Counted from the stretch's first letter, positions 17,730 to 28,782 are shown. The stretch: 64,000 bases of DNA from an uncultured Gammaproteobacteria bacterium (GCA_947258785.1 CAMYJT010000007.1:1-64000); one strand, 5' to 3'. Notes: generated by a model not told the origin, from the sequence alone. Numbers and translations are program-made.

Positions 17730-19151
17730 TTAATTCGCTCGGTGAATCGCCCGTTTGTGAACCGATAGCGCGGCCTCGTGCACCGCTTCGGACAATGTCG
17801 GATGAGCGTGTACGGTTCGCGCAATATCTTCGGCACTGGCGGAGAACTCCATGGCCACCACTACCTCGGCGATCAACTCGGAGGCCTGAGAGCCGAGGAT
17901 GTGCACGCTCAGCACCTGATCGGTTTGCTCGTGGGCAAGCATCTTGACTCGTCCTGCCGTATTATCAATGGCCAAAGCCCGGCCAGTGGCGGCGAAAGGA
18001 AACATACCGGCCCGGTAGGGGATCCCCTGCCGCTTGAGCTGTTGCTCAGTGGGTCCGATCCAGGCGATCTCCGGGTCAGTGTAGATAACCCAGGGAATGA
18101 CCTCGTAATTGACGTGAGCGGAATGACCAGCGATCAGATCCGCCACGCACAGTCCCTCCTCGGACCCCTTGTGCGCGAGCATTGGACCGCGGACGACGTC
18201 GCCGATCGCGTAGACGCCTGGCACACTGGTCCGGCACTCATCGTCAACCTTTATATAACCTCGATCATCGAGCTCGATTCCTACACGGTCGTCAAACAGC
18301 GCCTCCGTGTAAGGCCTCCGGCCCACGGCGACCACGAGGCGGTCGACCTTGAGTTGGTGATCGCCCCCGTTATCGCTATAGGAGACGCTGACCGATTTTC
18401 CGCTCTGCTGCGCGCCGGTCACATTGGCGCCGAGCCGTATGTCCAAACCTTGCTGCCGGAACAGCCGCTCGGCATCAGTGGCGATCTGTCTGTCGACCGC
18501 CGGCAAAAACGTCGTGAGTGCCTCAAGAATGACTACTTGCGATCCCAGCCGCTGCCAGACGCTGCCCAGTTCCAGGCCAATGACCCCGGCCCCGATCACA
18601 CCGAGCCGTTTGGGGATTCTTTGAAATTCCAAAGCACCGGACGAGTCCACAATGCGCGTGCCGTCAAACGGGACGATGGGCAACTCAATGGGCCGGGATC
18701 CGGTCGCGAGGACGATACTGGCGGCTTGGGCCGTGCGTTTCTGCTTGCCGTCGGTGATTTCTATCGTTTCCTTCCCAATGACACGCGCGTGGCCATGCAG
18801 GTTGATAACGCCGTTGTGCTTGAATAGACCTTGAATTCCCTGAGTCAGGGTAGCGACGATTTTGTCCTTGCGGGCAAGCATCTTTTTGATGTCCATACTC
18901 GCGTCTTTAATTTGTATACCGTGGTTCTGGAACTCATGGCTGACACGGTGGAAATGTTCGGATGAATCCAACAGCGCCTTGGAAGGGATACAGCCCACAT
19001 TCAGGCAGGTTCCGCCCAGTGATGGTTTTCCGTGATCGTCCGTCCATTCGTCGATACACGCCGTTGATAATCCCAGCTGCGCACAGCGTATAGCGGCCAC
19101 ATAACCGGCCGGACCGGCGCCGATGACTACAACATCATATTTTTCCGACAT
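17730..19151 (-). CDS. lpd: Dihydrolipoamide dehydrogenase (E3)
   Basis: FAD-dependent E3 subunit that reoxidises dihydrolipoyl groups of the 2-oxoglutarate dehydrogenase complex (and possibly others) with NAD+. It has 473 residues from the ATG at 19151. The FAD fold is VVVIGAGPAGYVAA, the redox disulfide lies in GGTCLNVGCIPSK, the NAD fold is GVIGAGVIGLELG, and the C-terminal active-site dyad is HAHPTLSE. It follows sucB, but after an unusually long 304-bp gap with its own promoter-like sequences, so it may be expressed independently. Confidence 0.95.
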   Translation of the reverse strand: MSEKYDVVVIGAGPAGYVAAIRCAQLGLSTACIDEWTDDHGKPSLGGTCLNVGCIPSKALLDSSEHFHRVSHEFQNHGIQIKDASMDIKKMLARKDKIVATLTQGIQGLFKHNGVINLHGHARVIGKETIEITDGKQKRTAQAASIVLATGSRPIELPIVPFDGTRIVDSSGALEFQRIPKRLGVIGAGVIGLELGSVWQRLGSQVVILEALTTFLPAVDRQIATDAERLFRQQGLDIRLGANVTGAQQSGKSVSVSYSDNGGDHQLKVDRLVVAVGRRPYTEALFDDRVGIELDDRGYIKVDDECRTSVPGVYAIGDVVRGPMLAHKGSEEGLCVADLIAGHSAHVNYEVIPWVIYTDPEIAWIGPTEQQLKRQGIPYRAGMFPFAATGRALAIDNTAGRVKMLAHEQTDQVLSVHILGSQASELIAEVVVAMEFSASAEDIARTVHAHPTLSEAVHEAALSVHKRAIHRAN

Positions 19152-19177
19152 GATAATCAGCCCGATTTGCAAAATAG

Positions 19178-19205
19178 ATTGTATAAACCGTGGATATGTC
19201 CATAA
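19178..19205 (-). promoter_or_regulatory. Predicted lpd promoter
   Basis: On the minus strand TTATGG is followed after 16 bp by TACAAT, about 30 bp before the lpd ATG. The match is moderate. The 304-bp gap between sucB and lpd (19152-19455) also holds the palindrome at 19293-19306 and no ORF that looks real. Confidence 0.38.
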
Positions 19206-19292
19206 CTTGTTTGTAGTCACCAGGCCCGATTGTGAGCGACGCCGGCTTCCCATATATCGCCGGACCATGCGGTGAACGCGGGCGCTTACTCG

Positions 19293-19306
19293 ACCGGTAT
19301 ACCGGT
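19293..19306. promoter_or_regulatory. 14-bp perfect palindrome upstream of lpd
   Basis: ACCGGTATACCGGT is identical to its own reverse complement and lies about 90 bp upstream of the predicted lpd -35. Its size and symmetry suit a dimeric repressor or activator. No named regulator is recognised. Confidence 0.35.
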
Positions 19307-19455
19307 TGTGCCCGGCGATCAATGCAAACCGACACGACTTCCAATCCGGCGCGTTTACGTGTCAACGGCGCCGTAGTGTACCGCGCCCGCTGTCCTGCTA
19401 CCTGAAACGAACCACGTCAGCCCTGGTGATTTCGACTGGGGTATCCAAAGCCCGA

Positions 19456-20709
19456 TCACAGTTCCAACAGCATGCGGGTTGGGTCCTCGAGCGATTCCTT
19501 GATTGACACCAAACAGCGGACTGCCTCAGCGCCGTCGATAATCCGGTGGTCGTAAGTCAGCGCCAGGTACATCATCGGGCGAATTACCACCTCTCCCTGC
19601 TCCGCCACCGGCCGCTGCTCGATTCGGTGCATCCCGAGTATCGCGCTTTGTGGTGGATTCAGAATCGGCGTGGACAACATCGATCCGAATACGCCGCCGT
19701 TAGTGATGGTGAAGGTGCCGCCGGTCAGGTCATCCATCTTGAGGGTGCTGGACCTCGCCTTCTGCGCCAGCTCGGCGATCTCCTGCTCTAACTCGGCGAA
19801 GCCTTTTTGATCGGCATCCCGCACGATCGGTACCACCAGCCCACGTGGAGAAGACGCCGCGATTCCGATGTCATAGAAATCGTGATAGACAATGTCGTTG
19901 CCCTCGACATACGCATTTAACACGGGAAACCGCTTCAGCGCCTCGACACTGGCCCTAACGAAGAAGGACATGAAGCCCAGGCGGACCCCGTGTTTCTCCT
20001 CAAACGCCTCTTTGTATATTTTTCGCAGATTCATCACCGACTGTAAGTTGACGTCGTTGAACGTCGTGAGCATGGCCGCTGTCTGCTGAGCAGTTACCAA
20101 CCTTTGTGCAATGGTGGTGCGTAGGCGGGTCATGGTCTCCCGTCGCTCACCCCGTGGGCCGGCGGCCTTCGTCGCATCCGGTGTCGGGGGGGCGGCCTCC
20201 GAAACGGTTTCCATTGCCGGTTCTTCGCTCGGTTCGCGCTGATCGAGATATCTCACGATGTCTGCCTTGGTCAACCGACCGCCCTTGCCGGTCCCGGCGA
20301 TCTCGGACACATCGAGTTGATGCTCCGCCACCAGCCGGCGAACCGCTGGGCTCAATGGAAGTCCGGCCGGCGGTGTGTCGGTCAGCGGCGGCGTTGGCGG
20401 GGTTTCCCCGCCGGTGGCCGGGCTGGCCGCTTGTTCCGCCTGATTCTCCCCCAGTGAGGGTGCAGCGTGCGCACCGGGTTCGAGTACGGCAATGAGCTCC
20501 CCGGCGGTGACCACGTCGCCGTTACTTCGCATTAGTTGCTTAACAACGCCGTCCTCGGGAGCGGGGACTTCGAGAACGACTTTTTCGGTCTCGATGTCAA
20601 CCAGATTCTCATCTTGTCGGACCGCATCACCAACATTTTTGTGCCAAGTCAGCACTGTTGCTTCAGTTACGGACTCGGGAAGCATCGGCACCTTCACTTC
20701 AACCGACAC
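19456..20709 (-). CDS. sucB: Dihydrolipoamide succinyltransferase (E2 of OGDH)
   Basis: Core E2 of the 2-oxoglutarate dehydrogenase complex, 417 residues. In order: one lipoyl domain with the lipoyl-Lys in [10 protein letters not shown], a Pro/Ala-rich linker, the E1/E3-binding domain ([14 protein letters not shown] through [11 protein letters not shown], about residues 115-155), and the CAT domain ending with the catalytic [10 protein letters not shown]. All parts are complete. It overlaps the end of sucA by 11 bp, so translation is probably coupled. Confidence 0.95.
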   Translation of the reverse strand: MSVEVKVPMLPESVTEATVLTWHKNVGDAVRQDENLVDIETEKVVLEVPAPEDGVVKQLMRSNGDVVTAGELIAVLEPGAHAAPSLGENQAEQAASPATGGETPPTPPLTDTPPAGLPLSPAVRRLVAEHQLDVSEIAGTGKGGRLTKADIVRYLDQREPSEEPAMETVSEAAPPTPDATKAAGPRGERRETMTRLRTTIAQRLVTAQQTAAMLTTFNDVNLQSVMNLRKIYKEAFEEKHGVRLGFMSFFVRASVEALKRFPVLNAYVEGNDIVYHDFYDIGIAASSPRGLVVPIVRDADQKGFAELEQEIAELAQKARSSTLKMDDLTGGTFTITNGGVFGSMLSTPILNPPQSAILGMHRIEQRPVAEQGEVVIRPMMYLALTYDHRIIDGAEAVRCLVSIKESLEDPTRMLLEL

Positions 20710-23524
20710 GGCGGTTTTCCTTCACTGGATTATTCTCTTCAACAAGCGGTGACAAGGCGGTGTTTACGAGTTGTTTTTGCTGTTCAATGTGGATTGCGTA
20801 ATAACCCTCGGCTGGCGCCGGTGACGGCTTACGTCCCGCATACAACAGGCCCTGGTCGGAGCGGACGCAGGCCCGCAAATGATGCTGGATCTGATACCAG
20901 GCGCCCTGATTGCGCGGCTCCTCCTGGCACCAGAACACTTCGTGAGCGTTCTTGTATCGTTCGAGATATGCGCGTACACGGTCACGCGGGAACGGGTACA
21001 ACTGCTCGACTCGGATAATCGCGATGTTGATCAGCTCCCGTTTACGCCGCTCTTGAAGTAAATCGAAATACACTTTACCGCTGCACAGAACAACGCGATC
21101 GATGTTATCCACGGTATGAGGATCGACCTCATCGATGGTGATCTGAAAGGTGCCGCTTTGCAGCTCTTCCAAAGTAGATGTGGACAGTTTGTGCCGCAAC
21201 AGGCTCTTTGGAGTCATCACGATTAATGGCCGCCGATAGGGCCGGATCGCCTGGCGGCGCAGCAGGTGAAACATCTGCGCCGGATTGGTTGGTACACAAA
21301 CCTGGATATTCGCGTTTGCGCACAATTGTAAGTAGCGTTCCAAGCGGGCTGAGGAGTGTTCCGGCCCTTGTCCTTCGTAGCCGTGCGGCAACAGCATTAC
21401 CAGCCCGCACAACCGGTTCCATTTCGCCTGACCGCTGCTGATAAACTGATCAATTACGACCTGGGCGCCATTGGCGAAATCTCCAAACTGTGCCTCCCAG
21501 ATCACCATGGTGCGCGGCTCTGCGGTCGCATAGCCATATTCGAAGGCCAGCACGGCTTCTTCCGACAGCAACGAGTTAATGCACAAAAACCGCGGCTGCC
21601 CGTCGAACAAGTTGCGCATCGGAACATACACGTCAGTATCGAGTTGATTGTGCAACACAGCATGACGGTGGAAAAAGGTACCGCGTGCGGAATCTTGCCC
21701 GGACAGTCGGATGGAATAACCGTCTTTCAACAGAGAGGCATATGCCAGCGTCTCTGCCATGCCCCAATCCAGCGGCAAAGTGTTGTCCATCATCTTGCGT
21801 CTGTCGGCCATGATCTTGGCGACCCGCGGGTTCAGTTCGAAGTCCTTGGGCAGCACCTGTAATCGGTTCGCCAGATCCCTCAGATCTCGCAAGTCAACCT
21901 GGGTTGTCACCTCGGTCTTCGATGTCGTTTTCAAATAAGGTGCCCAATCCACGGCGTATTCATTCTTGATGTTGTCGAGAAATTCTTCAACAACGACGCG
22001 GCCATCGTCGAGCGAAGACCGATAAATCTCCACCATTCGATCGACATCCCGCTGGGAGGCGATGCCGAGTTCCATCAGTTTGTCCGCGTACCACTCCCGC
22101 GTGGTCGGCAGGGACTTAATTCGCTTGTACATGTACGGCTGCGTAACCGTGGGCTCGTCGGCCTCATTATGTCCATGCCGGCGGTAACAGACCAGATCGA
22201 CGACCACGTCCTTGTTGAATTCCATGCGATAATCCAACGCGAGTTGAGTGACGAACACAACCGCTTCCGGATCGTCCCCGTTCACGTGAAAAATGGGCGC
22301 CTGCACCATCTTGGCGACTTCGCTGCAGTACCAGGTTGATCGGGCATCCAAGGGGTTGCTGGTTGTAAAGCCGATCTGATTGTTGACGATGACATGTACC
22401 GTGCCCCCGGTACGGTAACCCCGTGTCTTCGACATGTTCAGGGTTTCCATTACGACGCCCTGACCCGCAAAAGCGGCGTCACCATGGACGATGACCGGCA
22501 GTACGGTGTTGCCTTCACGATCACCGCGGCGCAGCTGCCTGGCCTTGACCGAGCCCTCGACCACCGGGCCCACAATCTCGAGGTGAGACGGGTTGAAGGC
22601 CAGCGTAATGTGAACGGGACCGCCCGGTGTCTGAATGTCGGATGAAAATCCCTGGTGATACTTGACATCACCGGTGCCGGTGATTTTCTCGAGATCGAGC
22701 TTGCCCTCGAACTCAAGAAACAGCTCCTGAGGATTTTTACCCAGGATGTTGACGAGTACGTTCAGACGCCCGCGGTGCGCCATGCCAATAACGGTTTCCT
22801 TGATGCCGGTGGCGCCGCCGCGCTGAATCAACTCGTCGAGCAGCGGAATCAGGCTCTCACCACCCTCTAAAGAGAATCGTTTTTGCCCGACATACTTGGT
22901 GTGCAGGTATCTCTCGATCCCTTCGGCGGCCGTCAGGCGTTCCAGAATCTCGAGTCGCTGAGGCGAATCAAAATGGTATTGACCGCGCACCGATTCCAGC
23001 CGCTCTTGAATCCAACGCTTCTCCCTCGTATCCGTGATATACATGTACTCGGAGCCAACGGTACCGACGTAGGTGTCCCGGACCGTGTCCAGAATGTCGC
23101 TGAGCCTCATCCGGTCCGGGGCCATGAGCGAGCCGGTGTTGAAATCCTCGTCCAGATCAGCTTCGGTTATGCCGTGAAATGCGGGATCCAGGTCTTCGAC
23201 TGGCTCGCGTTCCAGCAGGTGCAGGGGGTCGATATCCGCCTGCTGATGGCCTCGCACGCGATAGGCATTGATGATGCGCAGCACGATCCCCTGCTTTTCT
23301 GCGTCAACTGCGGACAAGCCGGGTGATTCTGGCGCCGGATAGTGTACGGCAGTTGCCAGAGGGGGTCCTTGGTCGAGCCGTTTGAAATAACTGCGCCACT
23401 GCTCGTCCACCGATTGCGGATTTTCGAGATACAGCGCGTACAGATCGTCCAGGTACGGTGCATTGGCACCGCTGAGGTGCGTATCGCCGGCCGGCGGTGG
23501 AAATGGTTTTAACGGACCGATCAT
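20699..23524 (-). CDS. sucA: 2-oxoglutarate dehydrogenase E1
   Basis: Thiamine-dependent decarboxylating E1 of the TCA-cycle 2-oxoglutarate dehydrogenase complex, 941 residues. The N-terminal E2-binding segment ([20 protein letters not shown]), the ThDP/substrate region ([21 protein letters not shown]) and the C-terminal transketolase-like domains are complete. An oxidative TCA cycle is therefore encoded, unlike in many obligate autotrophs, which lack this enzyme. A TATAAT at 23596-23601 on the minus strand is a possible -10 for the operon. gltA lies 141 bp upstream. Confidence 0.96.
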   Translation of the reverse strand: MIGPLKPFPPPAGDTHLSGANAPYLDDLYALYLENPQSVDEQWRSYFKRLDQGPPLATAVHYPAPESPGLSAVDAEKQGIVLRIINAYRVRGHQQADIDPLHLLEREPVEDLDPAFHGITEADLDEDFNTGSLMAPDRMRLSDILDTVRDTYVGTVGSEYMYITDTREKRWIQERLESVRGQYHFDSPQRLEILERLTAAEGIERYLHTKYVGQKRFSLEGGESLIPLLDELIQRGGATGIKETVIGMAHRGRLNVLVNILGKNPQELFLEFEGKLDLEKITGTGDVKYHQGFSSDIQTPGGPVHITLAFNPSHLEIVGPVVEGSVKARQLRRGDREGNTVLPVIVHGDAAFAGQGVVMETLNMSKTRGYRTGGTVHVIVNNQIGFTTSNPLDARSTWYCSEVAKMVQAPIFHVNGDDPEAVVFVTQLALDYRMEFNKDVVVDLVCYRRHGHNEADEPTVTQPYMYKRIKSLPTTREWYADKLMELGIASQRDVDRMVEIYRSSLDDGRVVVEEFLDNIKNEYAVDWAPYLKTTSKTEVTTQVDLRDLRDLANRLQVLPKDFELNPRVAKIMADRRKMMDNTLPLDWGMAETLAYASLLKDGYSIRLSGQDSARGTFFHRHAVLHNQLDTDVYVPMRNLFDGQPRFLCINSLLSEEAVLAFEYGYATAEPRTMVIWEAQFGDFANGAQVVIDQFISSGQAKWNRLCGLVMLLPHGYEGQGPEHSSARLERYLQLCANANIQVCVPTNPAQMFHLLRRQAIRPYRRPLIVMTPKSLLRHKLSTSTLEELQSGTFQITIDEVDPHTVDNIDRVVLCSGKVYFDLLQERRKRELINIAIIRVEQLYPFPRDRVRAYLERYKNAHEVFWCQEEPRNQGAWYQIQHHLRACVRSDQGLLYAGRKPSPAPAEGYYAIHIEQQKQLVNTALSPLVEENNPVKENRRVG

Positions 23525-23665
23525 AGGTGCATGGTGCTGCTGGTTTAATGGTTGATTGGCCGGTGTCAGGCCGTCAGTACCTGTCGGGTAGGAAAATTAT
23601 AAAACATCAAGTCCCAAAGGTTTAGCTGGAAATTACCCAAATTAAAAACACATGGTCCGCCGTGG

Positions 23666-24949
23666 TCAGCGCTCCTCGAGTGGAACAAAGTCGCGTTCCT
23701 CGGCGCCGGTGTATATCTGTCGGGGCCGGGCGATTCGCGTGTCCTCGTCTTCGATCATTTCCAGCCATTGCGCAATCCAACCCGCCGTCCGAGGTATCGC
23801 GAACAGCACGGTAAATATGTCGGTGGGAAATTCCATCGCTTCATAAATGATGCCGGAGTAAAAATCCACGTTTGGATAGAGCTTCCGGTCGACGAAATAA
23901 TCGTCCTCCAAGGCAATCCTCTCGAGTTCCAGGGCTATGTCAATGAGCGGATTCTTACCGGTGGTCTCGAAGACTTGGTGGGCAGTTTCTTTGATTATTT
24001 TCGCGCGCGGGTCATAGTTCTTGTACACGCGGTGACCGAAGCCCATCAGTCGCATCTCGCCCTTTTTTACGCGTTTGACATAGTCCGGAACCTTGTTAAT
24101 GGATTCGATCTCATTCAGCATCCGCAATACCGATTCGTTGGCGCCACCGTGAAGTGGTCCGTAAAGCGCCGCCGCGGCACCCGCACATGACACGTAGGGG
24201 TCGGCGTTTGAACTACCGATATTGCGCATGGCGTTGGTGCTGCAATTTTGTTCGTGATCGGCATGAAGAATAAACAACACATCCAGTGCGCGTTCCAGGA
24301 TAGGGTCCGGCTGGTACTTCGGCTCGGCCATACGGTACATCATGTTAAGGAAGTTTCCGATGTAGCTGAGCGTGTTATCCGGATACACATAAGGCAGTCC
24401 CAGGCTGTTGCGATAGGCGTACGAGGCAACCGTGGGCGTCTTGGCGATCAAGCGAAATGCCTGCAGCATGCGGGTCTCACGGTCCTGCAGGTTTTTGGCA
24501 TCCCGGTAGAAGGTCGACAAGGCGCCGATAGTGCTGACAAACATGCCCATCGGATGCGCGTCATAGTGGAAACCTTCCATAAATTTTTTCGCGTTTTCAT
24601 GCAACATGGTGTGATGCATGATGTTGTGCGTCCACGATGTCAGCTGTACTTTGGTCGGCAGCTCTCCGTACAGCAGCAGATAAGCAACCTCGAGGAAAGT
24701 GCTGCGTTCGGCGAGTTGCTCGATCGGATAACCGCGGTATCGCAGTATGCCTTTTTCCCCATCCAGATAGGTAATAGCACTCGTGCACGAAGCGGTATTG
24801 GAAAACGCCGGATCGTAGCTCATCAATCCGAAATCATCCTCCGACAGTTTTATTTGACGAAGGTCGCTGGCTCTTATTGACCCACTGGAGATCTCCAGTT
24901 CGTATTGTTTCGTGGTTCGGTTGTCTATCACAGTTAATGTGTCAGGCAT
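23666..24949 (-). CDS. gltA: Citrate synthase (type II)
   Basis: Condenses oxaloacetate and acetyl-CoA. The protein has 427 residues from the ATG at 24949, which follows a GAGGGAG ribosome site; an in-frame TTG two codons upstream is less likely. The hexameric type II form is indicated by the length and the N-terminal domain. The active-site segments LHADHEQNCSTNAMR, GPLHGGANE and MGFGHRVYKNYDPRA carry the catalytic His and Arg residues, and FYSGIIY carries the region of the catalytic Asp. It lies upstream of sucA in the same direction and downstream of a diguanylate cyclase gene. Confidence 0.95.
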   Translation of the reverse strand: MPDTLTVIDNRTTKQYELEISSGSIRASDLRQIKLSEDDFGLMSYDPAFSNTASCTSAITYLDGEKGILRYRGYPIEQLAERSTFLEVAYLLLYGELPTKVQLTSWTHNIMHHTMLHENAKKFMEGFHYDAHPMGMFVSTIGALSTFYRDAKNLQDRETRMLQAFRLIAKTPTVASYAYRNSLGLPYVYPDNTLSYIGNFLNMMYRMAEPKYQPDPILERALDVLFILHADHEQNCSTNAMRNIGSSNADPYVSCAGAAAALYGPLHGGANESVLRMLNEIESINKVPDYVKRVKKGEMRLMGFGHRVYKNYDPRAKIIKETAHQVFETTGKNPLIDIALELERIALEDDYFVDRKLYPNVDFYSGIIYEAMEFPTDIFTVLFAIPRTAGWIAQWLEMIEDEDTRIARPRQIYTGAEERDFVPLEER

Positions 24950-25017
24950 GTGCAACTCCCTCGGTAGTCTCCGATAATGTCGTAATTGAGACCATCATAG
25001 TGCGCGCGGGCACCGGC

Positions 25018-25899
25018 TCAGTGCAGCACCGACTTGGAAGTACCGGCTGGTTCTACAGGGTTGGCGGAGTCATAGATCTTCGTTTGATTACGGCCCTGTT
25101 TTTTCGCTTCGAGCAGAGCAAGGTCAGCTCGCTTGAGGACTTGTGTGTGATCCATATCGAGAGGGCTGGTGACACTCAGGCCGCCTGTCCAGGAGATGGA
25201 CTGATAAACTCCGTTGCTGATCTGAATGGTCACCGGTAGTTGTACTCGTAAACGCGTAGCCAGTGCCAGAGCGACGGATAATCGGGTTTGTGGAAACACC
25301 ACGCAAAATTCGTCACCACCCATGCGGGCGATCAAATCACACTCGCGAATCCTGCGCTTCAACTCGGCAACGAACCGCTTGATCACTTCGTCGCCGACGT
25401 GGTGTCCGTATTGATCGTTGACTTCCTTGAAACGATCCAAATCGATCAACAGCACGGACACCGGCGTCCGTGTTTCCGGTTGGCTGTACAAGCGATGGAG
25501 CCAATGCTCCAGAGCGCGTCGGTTGCCGATGTCACACAATGGGTCAGTGAGACCCAGCACCAGCAATTTCTTGCGTTCCACGCGGACCAACTTCGATAAC
25601 GGTCTGAGTTCCTCGGTATAGAGCTCCGTGCCCAGATGCAGGCCTGCCCTTCGGCCGACCATGTTCGCCAGCAGTGTCGCATCGTGGCTGAGTGCCCGCA
25701 GCCATTGTTTTCGGGCCCTCAAATTCAGCCACAGCAGTAGTGCGAGCACCGCCACTGCGGCAAAGGCTGGTACAACCAGCTGGACACCGGATACCCCTGC
25801 CGAGTGCAGAGTCACCAAGCAGGTCACAACCACTCCCCACACCGCGAACATGGTGATGGCCAGGGTCTGCAAGGAAGATTTTCTTAAGTTTGTGTTCAA
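25018..25899 (-). CDS. Membrane diguanylate cyclase (GGDEF)
   Basis: A 293-residue protein with two N-terminal membrane spans (about 12-32 and 40-62), a short helical linker and a C-terminal GGDEF domain. The active site is intact: LIDLDRFKEVND for metal and nucleotide, and GGDEF at residues 194-198. The allosteric I-site RxxD (RECD, residues 185-188) is also present, so product inhibition by c-di-GMP is expected. No EAL domain or recognisable ligand-binding domain is present, so the input signal is unknown. It lies between dut and gltA on the same strand. Confidence 0.92.
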   Translation of the reverse strand: MNTNLRKSSLQTLAITMFAVWGVVVTCLVTLHSAGVSGVQLVVPAFAAVAVLALLLWLNLRARKQWLRALSHDATLLANMVGRRAGLHLGTELYTEELRPLSKLVRVERKKLLVLGLTDPLCDIGNRRALEHWLHRLYSQPETRTPVSVLLIDLDRFKEVNDQYGHHVGDEVIKRFVAELKRRIRECDLIARMGGDEFCVVFPQTRLSVALALATRLRVQLPVTIQISNGVYQSISWTGGLSVTSPLDMDHTQVLKRADLALLEAKKQGRNQTKIYDSANPVEPAGTSKSVLH

Positions 25900-25957
25900 C
25901 GCGAGGCCAGTGGGCGTGGATTCTGGTGTCGATACTCTCTACATGTCTTCCGCCGGC

Positions 25958-26413
25958 TCAGCGGTGCCCGGTATGCCCAAACCCGCCATCGGATCTCGGC
26001 GAAGTATCAAAATCGTCGACTACGTCGAACTGAACCCGCATGACCGGAACGAATACCATCTGTGCAATGCGGTCGCCAGGTTCGATGACGAATTTGTGGG
26101 CGCCCCGGTTCCAGGCCGAAACCAACACTTGACCTTGGTAGTCTGAATCGATCAGACCCACCAAGTTTCCAAGCACCAGCCCATGCCTGTGTCCCAATCC
26201 CGATCTCGGTATGATTACCGCGGCCGTGTTCGGGTCGGCGATGTGGATCGCGATTCCGGTGGGAACAAGCTGTGATTCGCCCGGCTCGATTCGCACGTGC
26301 TCGTCCAGACACGCGCGCAGGTCCAAGCCAGCGGAGCCATCGGTGGCGTATCGGGGCAGGGGAAAATCACTACCGATGCGCGAGTCCAGGATTTTTAGTT
26401 GTACATTTTGCAC
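25958..26413 (-). CDS. dut: dUTP diphosphatase
   Basis: A 151-residue trimeric dUTPase that hydrolyses dUTP to dUMP and PPi, keeping uracil out of DNA and feeding thymidylate synthesis. The five motifs are visible: [42 protein letters not shown], and a C-terminal arm [10 protein letters not shown], a slight variant of RGxGGFGSTG. The start overlaps the end of coaBC by 44 bp in another frame. Confidence 0.95.
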   Translation of the reverse strand: MQNVQLKILDSRIGSDFPLPRYATDGSAGLDLRACLDEHVRIEPGESQLVPTGIAIHIADPNTAAVIIPRSGLGHRHGLVLGNLVGLIDSDYQGQVLVSAWNRGAHKFVIEPGDRIAQMVFVPVMRVQFDVVDDFDTSPRSDGGFGHTGHR

Positions 26414-27602
26414 GGTATCTAAGCGCTATTTCATCGACCAGTGCTCGCGCGAGGCGCAATTTCGACATCCGGGGCAGAGGCTTCGTTTGTTCACGATCGA
26501 TGACCGTCAAGGCGTTGTTATTAGTGTCAAAACCACCGTCCGCGGTACCGACGTGGTTTGCAGCGATCATGTCCACGCCTTTTTGCAGCAGTTTTTCTCG
26601 GGCATGGGTCTCGACGTTGTGGGTCTCCGCCGCAAATCCGACCGTATAGGGGGCATTGATCCGCGCTGCTACCGAAGCAAGTATATCCGGGTTTTTGATT
26701 AACTCAATGGTAAGCCGCTCGGCACTTTTTTTCACCTTTTTCGCGCTCGGGTCCAGTGGTCGATAGTCGGCAACCGCAGCCACGCCGATGAAAATATCCA
26801 CGTCCCCTACCGCGCACATGACCTCCTCGTGCATCTCCAGTGCGGAGTTAACCGATACCCGCGCAACACCGCGCGGCGCCGGCAGGTGGGTCGGACCGGA
26901 GATCAGCAGCACTTCCGCCCCAACTTCGGCCGCGGCCTGAGCCACCGCGTAACCCATCTTCCCGGAGCTGCGGTTGGTGAGGCTCCGCACCGGGTCAATT
27001 GCCTCGCGGGTCGGTCCGGCGGTGATCATAACTTTCACGCCGGCCAGGGCGTCGGACTGAAACAGATCCCCCAACAGAGAAGTCAGCTCAGCCGGTTCCA
27101 GCATACGGCCCGGGCCGGTTTCACCGCAGGCCTGGCTACCCTTGGCGGGGCCGAACACGTGCACGCCACGTTCGATCAATAGATCCACGTTGTGCCGTGT
27201 GGCCGCATGTTGCCACATCTGTTGGTTCATGGCGGGTGCTACGGCGATCGGCGCCTGGGTGGCCAGGCACACAGTTGTCAGCAGGTCGTCGGCCAGGCCA
27301 TGGGCAAGGCGGGCGAGCAAATTGGCACTCGCCGGTGCAATCAAGACCACGTCGGTCCAACGAGCCAGCTCAATGTGGCTCATGCCCGATTCCGCTTCCG
27401 CGTCCAGAAACCGCACAGCGACCGGTCGGCCGCTCACCGCCTGCATCGTCAAGGGCGTGATGAAGGCCTCGGCGCCACCGGTCATCGCCACCCGCACGTC
27501 CGCACCGGCATCGCGCAGACGACGAACCAGATCGGCGCTTTTATACGCCGCGATTCCGCCGGACACGCCGACCAGGACCTGTTTTGAATTCACACTCGAC
27601 AT
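26370..27602 (-). CDS. coaBC: Phosphopantothenoylcysteine synthetase/decarboxylase
   Basis: Bifunctional CoaBC (Dfp), 410 residues, carrying out two steps of coenzyme A synthesis. The N-terminal flavoprotein decarboxylase has [18 protein letters not shown], the PASAN segment, PAMN, and a flap Cys in [13 protein letters not shown]. The C-terminal synthetase has [20 protein letters not shown]. The order coaBC-dut with radC divergent is the same neighbourhood as in E. coli, although there dut follows coaBC without this overlap. Confidence 0.95.
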   Translation of the reverse strand: MSSVNSKQVLVGVSGGIAAYKSADLVRRLRDAGADVRVAMTGGAEAFITPLTMQAVSGRPVAVRFLDAEAESGMSHIELARWTDVVLIAPASANLLARLAHGLADDLLTTVCLATQAPIAVAPAMNQQMWQHAATRHNVDLLIERGVHVFGPAKGSQACGETGPGRMLEPAELTSLLGDLFQSDALAGVKVMITAGPTREAIDPVRSLTNRSSGKMGYAVAQAAAEVGAEVLLISGPTHLPAPRGVARVSVNSALEMHEEVMCAVGDVDIFIGVAAVADYRPLDPSAKKVKKSAERLTIELIKNPDILASVAARINAPYTVGFAAETHNVETHAREKLLQKGVDMIAANHVGTADGGFDTNNNALTVIDREQTKPLPRMSKLRLARALVDEIALRYRAKCTTKNPGLAHR

Positions 27603-27692
27603 CGCGGTCCGCCAAGTGTACTGTGCGCACGCGTGCTTGGAAACGCCCCAGCGCGCGTTTCATAGACGATTTCACGACTAAGGAGGGTCGTC

Positions 27693-28367
27693 ATGGCGAT
27701 TACCCATTGGCCGCGCGAGGAACGTCCGCGCGAGAAACTGATCGCCCAGGGAGCGCAGGCGTTGTCCGATGCCGAGCTGCTCGCTGTCTTTCTGCGTTCT
27801 GGTGTTTCCGGTTGTACCGCCGTCGACGTGGCGCGCAGGCTCCTGCAGCGCTTTGGCGGTGTCCGCCAGCTTCTCAATGCGGAGCTACGGGAGCTGTGTA
27901 CCGAGCCTGGGGTGGGGCCGGTGAAATACGTGCAGCTACAGGCCGCCATTGAATTGGGACGGCGGTATCTGGCCCAGCGCCTGGCTCGGGGTACCACGCT
28001 GACCTCACCGTCGCAGGCCCGCGACTATCTGCACGCGCAGCTGCGCGACCGGCCGTATGAGGCCTTCTGCTGTCTCTATCTCGATACCCGCCACCGCGTG
28101 CTGGGTTTCGAGGAGTTGTTCCGCGGTACGCTGGATGGCGCCTCGGTCCACCCACGGGAGTTGATCCGCGTCGCATTGACACGCTGCGCTGCCGCCGTCA
28201 TCGTTGCCCACAATCACCCTTCCGGTGTGGCGGAGCCCAGTTCTGCAGATGAGGCCTTGACCCTGCGGTTGAAGCAGGCCCTGGCACTGGTCGATATTCG
28301 GCTCCTCGATCACATCGTGATCGGCGATGGAGACAGCGTCTCCTTCAGCGAGCGGGGGCTGTTGTGA
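27693..28367 (+). CDS. radC: RadC family JAB-domain protein
   Basis: A 224-residue RadC homologue with an N-terminal helix-hairpin-helix-like region and a C-terminal JAB/MPN domain. The metal-binding signature is intact: HNHPSG followed at the usual distance by an Asp (SADE). Despite the name, a role in DNA repair is not supported in E. coli, and the molecular function remains unsettled. A strong AGGAGG-like ribosome site precedes the ATG. It is divergent from coaBC with 90 bp between them. Confidence 0.92.
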   Translation: MAITHWPREERPREKLIAQGAQALSDAELLAVFLRSGVSGCTAVDVARRLLQRFGGVRQLLNAELRELCTEPGVGPVKYVQLQAAIELGRRYLAQRLARGTTLTSPSQARDYLHAQLRDRPYEAFCCLYLDTRHRVLGFEELFRGTLDGASVHPRELIRVALTRCAAAVIVAHNHPSGVAEPSSADEALTLRLKQALALVDIRLLDHIVIGDGDSVSFSERGLL

Positions 28368-28436
28368 GAGTGCTCGAAGCGCGGCGTCATCGTTCGAGAT
28401 CTTGGCGGAACGGGTTGCTCGCCCCTAATTAAGCAA

Positions 28437-28458
28437 CTAGCCCGGATATTGCACCCAG
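28437..28458. repeat. Single end of the CTAG-bounded repeat family
   Basis: This stretch begins CTAGCCCGGATATTGCACC and matches 19 of 22 bases of the left end of the complete element at 50538, in the same orientation, including the CTAG boundary. Similarity stops after about 22 bp and no partner end is seen before rpmB, so this is a truncated or solo end. Confidence 0.5.
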
Positions 28459-28472
28459 TTGCCCCCCGCCTC

Positions 28473-28499
28473 TATACCAGAGGACGCGTTTCTGGTATA
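28473..28499. promoter_or_regulatory. Inverted repeat upstream of rpmB
   Basis: Arms TATACCAGA and TCTGGTATA are perfect complements separated by 9 bp, ending about 34 bp before the rpmB ATG. A TATAAA (28496-28501) overlaps the right arm and could be a -10. The site could be a protein operator or an mRNA hairpin controlling the L28/L33 operon. Confidence 0.45.
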
Positions 28500-28533
28500 A
28501 ACGCCACGTTTTTCGACTAAGCGGATATCAGAG

Positions 28534-28770
28534 ATGTCACGAGTCTGCCAAGTGACCGGCAAACGAACCATGCGCGGGAACAATGTTTCTCACGCCAACA
28601 ACCGGACCCGACGAAGCTTTGTGCCGAATCTGCACTACCGCCGATTCTGGGTGGAAAGCCAGAATCGGTGGGTACGTCTGCGGGTGTCCAAACAGGGCCT
28701 GCGGATCATCGACAAAAAGGGCATCGACGCTGTGATCGAGGATCTACGGACGCAGGGAATCAGGGTCTAG
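28534..28770 (+). CDS. rpmB: 50S ribosomal protein L28
   Basis: A 78-residue L28, the same length as in E. coli, starting [20 protein letters not shown]. The family hallmarks [14 protein letters not shown] and [17 protein letters not shown] are intact. Only two Cys-free basic segments surround the core, so this looks like the ordinary rather than a zinc-ribbon paralogue, although C5 is present. rpmG follows 12 bp later. The inverted repeat at 28473-28499 lies in the leader or promoter. Confidence 0.97.
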   Translation: MSRVCQVTGKRTMRGNNVSHANNRTRRSFVPNLHYRRFWVESQNRWVRLRVSKQGLRIIDKKGIDAVIEDLRTQGIRV

Positions 28771-28782
28771 GGGGAGAATACG

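Noticed and set aside
23643-23665. Weak hairpin plus T-run after gltA as a terminator
   Set aside because: The stem is 5 bp with a mismatch on the transcribed strand; not convincing enough to list.
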